From contig CAJKVH010000001.1 of assembly GCA_905203305.1 (NCBI GenBank), positions 151,410 through 215,409 on the forward strand: a DNA stretch of 64,000 nucleotides. Reading direction: 5' to 3'. Below the pieces are notes generated by a model. That model did not search any database. It worked only from the letters and a program-made list of their open reading frames with translations, and was not told the origin of the DNA. The translations under genes were made by a program, and so were the position numbers. Origin of the DNA: an uncultured Eubacteriales bacterium. Its GTDB lineage: Bacteria > Bacillota > Clostridia > TANB77 > CAG-508. Of this stretch, positions 1-7,914 are shown piece by piece (the stretch's first letter is position 1; each line of letters opens with the position of its first letter).

Positions 1-5
1 AATTA

Positions 6-647
6 TTAATTATTCGTGTTTTTAAAACTTAATTTATTTTCTGTTCCACTTGCAATTCTTTTAATGTTTTCTCTGTGGTTAAATATAACAATTGCAGCTA
101 AAATAACACTAAATATAAAATATTTAATTCCACTTGCTTCAACAATAAAGTTTGTACTAATAAATAAAGTTAAAACTGGAAATAAAATTGCAGCTCCAAT
201 TGACCCCATTGAAACCATTCTACTAAATGCCATTATAGCAATTGCAAAAACTAAACATATTAGTCCAATTTTCCAATTTATCATCATTAAAACTCCAAGA
301 GATGTTGCAACTCCTTTTCCTCCTTTAAATTCAAAGAAAATAGGAAAAGTATGACCAACTACAACTAAAATTCCTGCAATTTGTACTAATGCTGCTCTAT
401 CTACATTTTTTACAATATTTCCTGCAATTACTGCTATTAAAATTGCAACTACCCCTTTTAATATATCACATAAAAGTGTAATTGCTGCTGCTTTTTTTCC
501 AACAGAACGAAGCATGTTAGTAGTTCCTGCATTTCCGCTTCCCTTTTCTCTAACATCAAATCCTGCCATTTTTTTACTTATTAAAACTGAAAAATTTATG
601 CTTCCTATTGCATAAGCTATTATTGCTATTATTATATATGTTGCCAT
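6..647 (-). CDS. plsY: Glycerol-3-phosphate acyltransferase PlsY
   Basis: An integral membrane enzyme that transfers the acyl group of acyl-phosphate to glycerol-3-phosphate, the first step of phospholipid synthesis. The 213-residue length is normal for the family. The family motifs are visible: GSGNAGTTN at residues 36-44, DILKG near 61, GHTFPIFFEFKGGKG near 98, and HRENIKRI with GTENK near the C-terminus. Several hydrophobic segments alternate with these loops. An AGGAGG-like ribosome site sits just before the ATG. It is divergent from clpE, with about 220 bases between them that hold promoters. Identification is secure. Confidence 0.95.
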   Translation of the reverse strand: MATYIIIAIIAYAIGSINFSVLISKKMAGFDVREKGSGNAGTTNMLRSVGKKAAAITLLCDILKGVVAILIAVIAGNIVKNVDRAALVQIAGILVVVGHTFPIFFEFKGGKGVATSLGVLMMINWKIGLICLVFAIAIMAFSRMVSMGSIGAAILFPVLTLFISTNFIVEASGIKYFIFSVILAAIVIFNHRENIKRIASGTENKLSFKNTNN

Positions 648-762
648 AATAATTCCTCCTTTACCTTTATATTTGCCATTATATTATATCTTTATATAAA
701 TATCAATATAAATCTTAAATTTTCTTATACAATAAACCTTCATTTTTATCACTATTTTTCTC

Positions 763-791
763 TTGACATTCTAAGCTTTTTAGGATATCAT
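763..791 (+). promoter_or_regulatory. Sigma-A type promoter of clpE
   Basis: A -35 TTGACA and a -10 TATCAT are separated by 17 bases, about 75 bases before the clpE ATG. A second TATAAT overlaps just downstream. I see no CtsR heptad pair here, unlike in front of ctsR. Confidence 0.55.
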
Positions 792-866
792 ATAATTTGT
801 GAAATTATATAAATCAAGCATGTTTCACAATAAAAAATCTAAAAAAGAAATGAGGAATTTTACAAT

Positions 867-3212
867 ATGATATGTTCAATGTGTAAAAAAAATCAAGCTT
901 CTATTTTCTCTAGTAAAATCACACCTGATGGAAAAAGAGAAATGGAAGGTTTATGTATAAATTGTGCAAAAAAATTAGGAATAAATACAGATGAAATAAT
1001 AAAAGCACAAAATCAAACAATTTTAAATCAGTCCGAACAGATGAACAAACAATTAGAAGGATTATTTAAAAATCTTTCTGACAATTTAGGTCCAATAGAA
1101 GGAATCGAATTTGGTGCAATTCCTGTAGAAGATTCTGAAAACAATCAAGAAGATGGAGAATCAAAAGTTTTCGCAGGTGCAATCCCTCTTGGATCTCTAT
1201 TTGGAAATATATTCGGTCAAAATTCACAAAATCAAGCAGATCCTGCTAAAGCCGGAAACATAAAAAAGAAAGTAAAACCTGAAAAAAAGAAAAACAAGAA
1301 AAAAAGATTTTTGGATACCTATGGAACAAACCTTACATTTAAAGCCCAAAACAATGAATTAGATATGGTTATTGGTCGTGATAAAGAGCTTCAAAGAGTG
1401 ATTCAAATTTTAAATAGACGTTCTAAAAATAACCCTTGCTTAATCGGTGAACCAGGTGTTGGTAAAACTGCAATTGCAAATGCTTTAGCTCTAAAAATTG
1501 CATCAAAAAATGTACCTGCAAAATTATTAAACAAAGAAGTTTATTTATTAGATATGACTTCTGTTGTTGCAGGAACACAATTTAGAGGTCAATTTGAAGC
1601 AAGAATGAAAGGAATTATAGATGATTGTATTCAATATGGAAACATAATTCTTGTAATAGATGAAATTCACTCTATAATAGGTGCTGGAGCTGGTGGCGAA
1701 GGAGATTCTGCAATGAATGCAGCAAATATTTTAAAACCTGCATTAGCAAATGGCCAAATTCAACTTATTGGTACAACTACAATAAAAGAATACCGTAAAT
1801 ATATAGAAAAAGATACTGCCCTAGAGCGTAGATTCCAACAAGTTTTAATTGAAGAACCAACAATATCTGACTCAATTGGAATATTAGATGGAATCAAAAA
1901 ATATTATGAAGACTATCACAAAGTAAAAATCTCAACTGATGTAATAAAACAAACTGTAATAATGTCTGAAAAATACATTCATGACAGATTTTTACCAGAC
2001 AAAGCTATAGACATTTTAGATGAAGCATGTTCTAGAATAAATCTTGAAAACAAAGATTTATATAAACTAGAAGTACTTCGCAGTCAATTAAAAGAAGTTC
2101 AAGAACAAAAAGATGATGCAGTTACAACAGATTCAACAGAAGATTATCAAAAAGCTGCTAATTTAAAAACTGAAGAATGTAGATTAATGGAAGAAATTGA
2201 CAAAATTAATTCTAATATGGAAATCAAAAATCTTACAGTTCAAGATATTGCAAATGTTATTGAAAGCTGGACAAAAATTCCTGTAAGTAAAATAACAGAA
2301 GAAGAAACACAAAAGCTTTTAAACTTAGAAACAAATCTTCATAAAAAAATCATTGGTCAAGATGATGCCGTAAGTGCTGTTTCACGTGCTATACGTAGAA
2401 ATAGAGCCGGACTAAAATCAACAAAACGTCCACCATCATTTATATTTGTCGGACCTACTGGTGTTGGTAAAACTGCTCTTGCAAAAGCTTTAAGTTATGA
2501 AATGTTTGGATCTGAGGATTCTATAATAAGAATTGATATGTCTGAATATATGGAAAGTAACTCAACAGCAAAATTAATCGGAGCTCCTCCAGGATATGTT
2601 GGATATGATGATGCTGGTCAATTAACAGACAAAGTAAAACGTCATCCATATTCTATAATATTATTAGATGAAATAGAAAAAGCTCATCCAGATGTATTTA
2701 ATATACTTCTTCAAGTACTTGATGATGGAAGATTAACAGATTCTCAAGGAAATACAGTAAGTTTCGAAAATACTATAATTATAATGACTTCAAATGCTGG
2801 ATCTAATTTAAATAACAACTCTATCGGTTTTGGAAAATCAGAAGTTGATAAATATAAAATCGAAGAAAGATTAAAAGAAGTATTTAGACCAGAATTTTTA
2901 AATAGAGTAGATGAAATTGTTGCATTTAGCAATTTAACTAACGAACAATTAATAGACATTATTGACTTAATGTTAAAAGATACATCTTCTGCCTTAGCTG
3001 ATAAAAATATAACTATGGAAATTTCAAAAGAAGCAAAAGACTTCTTACTTGAAAAAGGAACAAATCTAAAATTTGGTGCAAGACCACTTCGCAGAGCTAT
3101 TCAAAGATATGTAGAAGATGAAATTTCAGAAAGAATTTTAAAAAATGAAATTAAAGATGGAGATAATATAAAAATTACTCGTTCAAATGATGAATTAATT
3201 TTTGAAAACTAA
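867..3212 (+). CDS. clpE: ATP-dependent Clp protease ATPase subunit ClpE
   Basis: A two-domain AAA+ unfoldase that feeds substrates to ClpP. The N-terminus is a four-cysteine zinc finger (C3, C6, C30, C33), the hallmark of ClpE and similar to the zinc fingers of McsA encoded near 60.8 kb. A charged linker follows. The first AAA module has Walker A GEPGVGKTA near residue 193 and Walker B VIDEIH. A short UVR-like coiled segment follows, then a second AAA module with GPTGVGKTA near 529 and LLDEIEKAHPDV. The 781 residues slightly exceed B. subtilis ClpE because of the linker (low-complexity K-rich near residues 130-148). The start is supported by GAGGAA nine bases upstream. It is one of few plus-strand genes in this part and stands alone, converging on the BofC-like gene. 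Confidence 0.93.
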   Translation: MICSMCKKNQASIFSSKITPDGKREMEGLCINCAKKLGINTDEIIKAQNQTILNQSEQMNKQLEGLFKNLSDNLGPIEGIEFGAIPVEDSENNQEDGESKVFAGAIPLGSLFGNIFGQNSQNQADPAKAGNIKKKVKPEKKKNKKKRFLDTYGTNLTFKAQNNELDMVIGRDKELQRVIQILNRRSKNNPCLIGEPGVGKTAIANALALKIASKNVPAKLLNKEVYLLDMTSVVAGTQFRGQFEARMKGIIDDCIQYGNIILVIDEIHSIIGAGAGGEGDSAMNAANILKPALANGQIQLIGTTTIKEYRKYIEKDTALERRFQQVLIEEPTISDSIGILDGIKKYYEDYHKVKISTDVIKQTVIMSEKYIHDRFLPDKAIDILDEACSRINLENKDLYKLEVLRSQLKEVQEQKDDAVTTDSTEDYQKAANLKTEECRLMEEIDKINSNMEIKNLTVQDIANVIESWTKIPVSKITEEETQKLLNLETNLHKKIIGQDDAVSAVSRAIRRNRAGLKSTKRPPSFIFVGPTGVGKTALAKALSYEMFGSEDSIIRIDMSEYMESNSTAKLIGAPPGYVGYDDAGQLTDKVKRHPYSIILLDEIEKAHPDVFNILLQVLDDGRLTDSQGNTVSFENTIIIMTSNAGSNLNNNSIGFGKSEVDKYKIEERLKEVFRPEFLNRVDEIVAFSNLTNEQLIDIIDLMLKDTSSALADKNITMEISKEAKDFLLEKGTNLKFGARPLRRAIQRYVEDEISERILKNEIKDGDNIKITRSNDELIFEN

Positions 3213-3215
3213 TTT

Positions 3216-3270
3216 CCCATTTGGGGACGGAGATTTTAGGGGAATTCCCCCAAAAATCTCCGTCCCCAAA
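3216..3270. repeat. REP-like palindromic repeat, copy 1
   Basis: An imperfect inverted repeat built on TTTGGGGACGGAGATTTT with an AATT centre and the complementary arm ending CGTCCCCAAA. It lies four bases after the clpE stop, between convergent genes, where its hairpin could act as a terminator for both. The same unit recurs near 10.7, 12.2, 60.3 and 60.9 kb. Confidence 0.85.
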
Positions 3271-3276
3271 TATCTT

Positions 3277-3705
3277 TTATTCAAAATCTTCTAATAGCTG
3301 ATTTAAATTTTTTGCTCCTATTACTTCTATACCATTTTTTAATTCATTTATATCATCATCTCCTAAATATTTTGTACTAATATCTGTTACTCTATATAGC
3401 ACTTCTTCCCCATTTTCATTTATATAATATATCTTTATAATTTCATTTTCACTTTTCAAAATATAATGTTTATTCTCATCACTTAAATCTCCACTTGTTT
3501 CTTCTATCTCGTTTTGAACATTTTTGCTATAATCTTCCCATTCATTTACACAATCATCTAAAACATATCTGCTAGATAATTCTGTTTCATTCTTCACAAT
3601 ATCATTTTCGTCATTTATTTTTCTGTTTTGAAATAAATTAAAAATTTCTATTCCTGCAACTAAAACAATAACTATACCTATTGATAATAAAATCTTTCTT
3701 AGCAT
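3277..3705 (-). CDS. Membrane-anchored protein with BofC C-terminal-like domain
   Basis: The 142-residue product starts with one hydrophobic signal-anchor (residues about 3-24), so the rest faces outside. The C-terminal 60 residues contain the pattern IYYINENGEEVLYRVTDIS, then a conserved DDINELKNGIEV and LLEDFE ending. This matches my recollection of the BofC C-terminal domain found in many clostridial proteins. BofC in Bacillus controls SpoIVB signalling in sigma-K activation, but single-domain relatives have no proven role. I chose the ATG nine bases after GAGG rather than the GTG that overlaps it. It lies downstream of comEC with a short gap. The domain call is moderately sure, the role is not. 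Confidence 0.6.
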   Translation of the reverse strand: MLRKILLSIGIVIVLVAGIEIFNLFQNRKINDENDIVKNETELSSRYVLDDCVNEWEDYSKNVQNEIEETSGDLSDENKHYILKSENEIIKIYYINENGEEVLYRVTDISTKYLGDDDINELKNGIEVIGAKNLNQLLEDFE

Positions 3706-3736
3706 AAAATACACCTCTTTACATATTTTGGCATAT

Positions 3737-6223
3737 TTACTTAATTTTATTCATTTGATTTATATAAAAATTTTCTCCATTACTTTTTATAGTAATTTCT
3801 CCCATAGTATCTGTCCTATAAACTTTTGCATTCACATTATTTAAATTTTCTAAAGTTACAGTTGATGGATGGCCAAATTTATTATTTTTACCTACTCCAA
3901 TTAAAGCTACTTTAGGTTTTATAAGCTCTAATATTTCTTTTTTAGAAGAGGTTTTTGATCCATGATGAGCAACTTTTAAACAATCTGCTTTTAATAGATA
4001 TTCTTTATTCTTATATGTTTTTATAATTTCCTTTTCTGCTATCTCTTCAATATCTCCAGTAAATAACATTGAAAATTTCTTATACTTAAGTTTACATACC
4101 ATAGAATTATTATTAACAACATTTTCATTTATAAAATTTGCTGTTTTAGGCCACAAGATATCAAAATATAAATTTTTTTCAATTTCTATTCTTTCTCCTG
4201 CTTGTACAACATTTAAATTTAAATTTTTAGTAAGCTTAATAAACTCCTCATAATTTTTATTTTTTTCAAATTGTTTTCCTATTACAATATTTTTAACTTT
4301 CATATTTTCCAATATATAGAATAATCCTTGAGCATGATCTAAATCTAAATGACTAAAAAATATGTAATCTATAATATAAATCTTTCTGTCTAATAAATAT
4401 GGCATAAGAGTATTTTTACCAACATTAAAATCTGAAAATTCACTTCCACCACCATCTATTAAAATTGTCTTGTTTTTAGGTGTTTTAATTACAGTACAAT
4501 CGCCCTGCCCTACATCAACGAAGTAAACCTTTAAATTTTTAGGTATATAAAATATAATCGCCACAATTAATACTATTATACTTAAAATTGCTATAATTTT
4601 TTTACGTGATTTTTTTATTTTATATTTAATCAAACTCAAAATATTTATTATTCTTTCTTCAAACATACTTGTTTTTCTCTTTAATTTGATTCCTAATATA
4701 AAGTTGAAATTAAAAACTAAAAGATAAAAAATTACAATACTAAAAATATTTGGTGTTATAAAATATATTTGATTTAAAGGTAAATTTCCGCCAATTTTTG
4801 AAATAACTATTAATGCTTTAACAATTAGCATTAATATTCCTTCTATAATTTTTAAACTAAAACAAATATAAATTAAACTTATAATAACTATTGACCCTAC
4901 TAAAAAGCCTGAAATTATACTAATAATTATGCTTGTAATTGTAATATAATTAAATTTTAAAATTATTATTGGAATAATCATAATTGTTGCAGATAGTGTT
5001 ACAAAACACGCATCTGTAACTTTTTTTCCAAATTCAGAATTTAATAATTTTATTATTTTTTGAACAAATTTATTTTGTTTTCTATTTGCTCTAATATTTT
5101 TTCTTTCTAGAAAATCAGAAAGATATTTTCTCATATTTTTTGAAAACATAACTATTCCAATGGTTGCTCCAAATGATAATTCTAGCCCTATATCATTTAT
5201 GGCAAATGGATTATTAAATAATATTATGATTAAAGCTATACTTAAAGATTCTAATATATCATTTTTTCTATAAATAAAATTAGACATAACAAATATAATC
5301 CCAGTAATCCCTGCCCTTACCACAGAAGGCGTAAATCCTGTAATAAACATATAAAATATAATTGCAATACATGTTATCGGCTTTGAATAATGTTTTCCAA
5401 CTATTTTGTTAAATATAAAGTTTACCGCCAAAATAATATAGCCTACATGCATCCCAGATACTGCTAAAATATGTGAGATATTGCTTTTTGAAAAATCTTC
5501 TTTTGTTTCTTCTTCTAAATTTTCTTTATCTCCTAGTAATATTCCTTCTATTAAAGCTTTTTCTTGATCTTCAAGTTCCATTTTCTGTATCTTTTGCTTG
5601 ATCTTTAAAGCAACTTTATTAGAATATTTTTTTATTATATTTCCCCTATTATTTTCTTTGATAATTATCTTTTTTGCTTTAACTGTTCCATATATTTTTA
5701 AAGTTTTGTAATATTCAAATTTATCAAATCCTTTATAATTCGAACGCCTTTCAGGAAAACTATAAGTTCCACTAAAAGCTACTTCATCTCCATATTTTAC
5801 TTTGTTTTCATTGGTATACACATATAAAAATGTGTTTTTATATTCTCTATTTGTTATTTTTACTTTTATTTTATCTTTAAAAATCTCTTCTACTATTCCA
5901 TTAAAACTACAATTTTTGGTATCTAAATTTTTGTATAAATTTTCATATCTGTCATTTTGAATTAAAACAATTGTATTTGATATTATCGAAAAAAATATTA
6001 TGATTATAATTACTTTTTTAGGAAATATGACCTTTATATATCTAAAATATCTTCTTGGTGAAAATAGTTTGAATTTTCTTTTATTGACTTTTGATCTTTT
6101 AAATATCAGACATATAGAAATAATAATATAAAAAGGGACTATACTGATTTTACAATATAGCCCCATTATTATTCCTAAAATATATCCGATTAATGCTGTT
6201 AAAACTTTTCTGTTTTCTAGCAT
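3737..6223 (-). CDS. comEC: ComEC/Rec2 DNA internalisation channel
   Basis: A polytopic membrane protein thought to form the pore that takes up single-stranded DNA during transformation. All three expected parts are present in 828 residues: an N-terminal membrane and OB-like region (DUF4131), the central competence domain with LAVSGMHVG near residue 250, and a C-terminal metallo-beta-lactamase-like domain. The last shows VDVGQGDCTVIKTP, HLDLDHAQG and VAHHGSKTSS, the metal ligands proposed for a nuclease. An AAGGAGG site precedes the ATG. It follows the NlpC/P60 gene by nine bases, so the two may be co-transcribed. No comEA or comEB is seen beside it. Confidence 0.93.
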   Translation of the reverse strand: MLENRKVLTALIGYILGIIMGLYCKISIVPFYIIISICLIFKRSKVNKRKFKLFSPRRYFRYIKVIFPKKVIIIIIFFSIISNTIVLIQNDRYENLYKNLDTKNCSFNGIVEEIFKDKIKVKITNREYKNTFLYVYTNENKVKYGDEVAFSGTYSFPERRSNYKGFDKFEYYKTLKIYGTVKAKKIIIKENNRGNIIKKYSNKVALKIKQKIQKMELEDQEKALIEGILLGDKENLEEETKEDFSKSNISHILAVSGMHVGYIILAVNFIFNKIVGKHYSKPITCIAIIFYMFITGFTPSVVRAGITGIIFVMSNFIYRKNDILESLSIALIIILFNNPFAINDIGLELSFGATIGIVMFSKNMRKYLSDFLERKNIRANRKQNKFVQKIIKLLNSEFGKKVTDACFVTLSATIMIIPIIILKFNYITITSIIISIISGFLVGSIVIISLIYICFSLKIIEGILMLIVKALIVISKIGGNLPLNQIYFITPNIFSIVIFYLLVFNFNFILGIKLKRKTSMFEERIINILSLIKYKIKKSRKKIIAILSIIVLIVAIIFYIPKNLKVYFVDVGQGDCTVIKTPKNKTILIDGGGSEFSDFNVGKNTLMPYLLDRKIYIIDYIFFSHLDLDHAQGLFYILENMKVKNIVIGKQFEKNKNYEEFIKLTKNLNLNVVQAGERIEIEKNLYFDILWPKTANFINENVVNNNSMVCKLKYKKFSMLFTGDIEEIAEKEIIKTYKNKEYLLKADCLKVAHHGSKTSSKKEILELIKPKVALIGVGKNNKFGHPSTVTLENLNNVNAKVYRTDTMGEITIKSNGENFYINQMNKIK

Positions 6224-6231
6224 AATCCTCC

Positions 6232-7662
6232 TTAATTAGCAACTCTTCTTGCTGTTACAAACCTTGGTGCATAATAACTATCTGATAAAGATGTTGTTAT
6301 TACACCTGTTTTAGAATTACCTGCATGTATGAATGTATTACCACCAATATATATTCCTACATGACCTATAGATGTATTTGCTCTATTATTAAATAATACT
6401 AAATCTCCTGGTTGTAAATTTGATTTTGATACTGCTGTACCATTTGATGCTTGTGCTCCTGATGATCTATTTATACTTATTCCACATTGTTTATATACAT
6501 ATGATGTAAATCCTGAACAGTCAAATCCTGTAGATGGAGATGAGCCACCAGCTACATATCTACAACCTAAATATTGTTTTGCACACGCAACAATTCCACT
6601 TCCTGATGAGCTTGAGCTAGAGCTTGTAGATTGTGTAGATGCTGTACTTTCAGTTTTGTTTGCTGTATTTTTTTCGCTACTTGTATTTTTGCTTCCTCTT
6701 TTTGTTTCTTCACTTCTTGATGTTACATCTACTTTTTTATCTGATAAGTATTTACTTGCTACATATCCTGTTTTTCCATTTACTTTTATTTTTGACCAAG
6801 TTCCTTCTGTTCCTATAACTCTTACTTTGGTATTTATTTTTAATTGACTTACTAATTTTGCGTTATTATCAGCTGTTTCACGCATATTTAATGTTTCTGT
6901 TGATACATATTTTGTAACATCTGTTTCTGTTGTTTCTGTCTTCTTTTCTTCTGACTTATTTTCTTCTTTATTTTCGTTTTGGTTTTCTTCTTTTTTATCT
7001 GCGTCTGATGTTTGTTCTTGTTTTTCTTCTTGTTTTACTTCTTCTTTTTTCTCTTCTTCTACTTTTATTTTGCTTGTTAATATCCATCCTGCTTTATTAT
7101 CTGCTTCTACATAACTCCATTTGTTAATAGCGTCTTTTACTGTTATTTGTGTATTTTCATCAAGTGAATGGATATTAGTTGATGTTATTGATGGTACTAT
7201 TTTTAAATCTATTTTTGATGATATTTTTCCAGTATAACCTGTTGTTATTTCTGTTTTTTGCTCTTCATTTGATGCATCTTTGTTATCTTCTACTTTATTT
7301 TCTTCGTTTGAAGTTGTTTGATTATTTTCCCCTAGCTTATTTTCTTCTGATGCTGTGTTTTCTGCCTCTTTGTTTTCTTCTTCCTTTTTAGTTTCTACCT
7401 TTTCATCTACAGATACCATATCTTTTCTTACATATCCAGTATCGTCTTTATATTTTACTTTGTACCATTCTCCATCTTCTGATATGATTTCTAGATCTTC
7501 ATTTATTGATATTAATGTTACTATACTAGATTCTGTTGAGGCTTCTTTTCTCATCCTTACTGTTTCTTGATTTACTTTTCCTGCTACTGCATATGCTTTT
7601 GTAGTTGACGCAATTATTATAAAAAATAGCATAATCAGCGCATATTTCATTCTTTTTTTCAT
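6232..7662 (-). CDS. Secreted SH3-domain NlpC/P60 peptidoglycan hydrolase
   Basis: A signal peptide (about residues 1-26, ending in AYA) is followed by three bacterial SH3 domains separated by long linkers rich in Glu, Lys, Asn and Ser, and a C-terminal NlpC/P60 cysteine peptidase. The catalytic Cys is in GFDCSGFTSYVYKQCG and the His in HVGIYIGGNTFIHAG. Enzymes of this family cut the peptide stem of peptidoglycan, usually D-gamma-Glu to diamino acid. The start was set at the ATG preceded by CAGGAGAA, 15 codons inside the longest frame. A strong promoter lies about 40 bases upstream. It ends nine bases before comEC. Confidence 0.9.
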   Translation of the reverse strand: MKKRMKYALIMLFFIIIASTTKAYAVAGKVNQETVRMRKEASTESSIVTLISINEDLEIISEDGEWYKVKYKDDTGYVRKDMVSVDEKVETKKEEENKEAENTASEENKLGENNQTTSNEENKVEDNKDASNEEQKTEITTGYTGKISSKIDLKIVPSITSTNIHSLDENTQITVKDAINKWSYVEADNKAGWILTSKIKVEEEKKEEVKQEEKQEQTSDADKKEENQNENKEENKSEEKKTETTETDVTKYVSTETLNMRETADNNAKLVSQLKINTKVRVIGTEGTWSKIKVNGKTGYVASKYLSDKKVDVTSRSEETKRGSKNTSSEKNTANKTESTASTQSTSSSSSSSGSGIVACAKQYLGCRYVAGGSSPSTGFDCSGFTSYVYKQCGISINRSSGAQASNGTAVSKSNLQPGDLVLFNNRANTSIGHVGIYIGGNTFIHAGNSKTGVITTSLSDSYYAPRFVTARRVAN

Positions 7663-7698
7663 AATTTTCTCCTGTTCTGTTTTTTTTTGACAAAAGCT

Positions 7699-7727
7699 AG
7701 TATACACTTTTTCACAGAAATTGTCAA
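7699..7727 (-). promoter_or_regulatory. Sigma-A promoter of the NlpC/P60 gene
   Basis: TTGACA and TATACT on the minus strand are separated by exactly 17 bases, and lie 37 bases before the start codon. It probably drives the hydrolase gene and comEC. Confidence 0.75.
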
Positions 7728-7875
7728 CTTTTTGTTATTTTTTATTTGTATAGTAGCTTTCCTTTATAATTATATTCTTTATTTCAGCCTTTTTACACTG
7801 TTATATTTTTATTAGATTTGACACATAATAAATACACATACCAACATTTAGACAGGTATAGATTTCAAAAATAGC

Positions 7876-7910
7876 AAAAAGACTAGGAATTAAACAGAGC
7901 CTAGTCTTTT
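7876..7910 (-). terminator. Rho-independent terminator after the P-type ATPase
   Basis: A ten-base stem (AAAGACTAGG and its complement) with a 12-base loop is followed on the minus strand by TTTTTGCTATTTTTG, right after the ATPase stop codon. Confidence 0.8.
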
Positions 7911-7914
7911 ATAT

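Noticed and set aside
700..866. CtsR operator in front of clpE
   Set aside because: No pair of GTCAAA heptads is present in the upstream region, so CtsR control is not supported by sequence here.
867..3212. ClpE as a novel fusion of McsA to ClpC
   Set aside because: An N-terminal four-cysteine zinc finger is the normal ClpE architecture.
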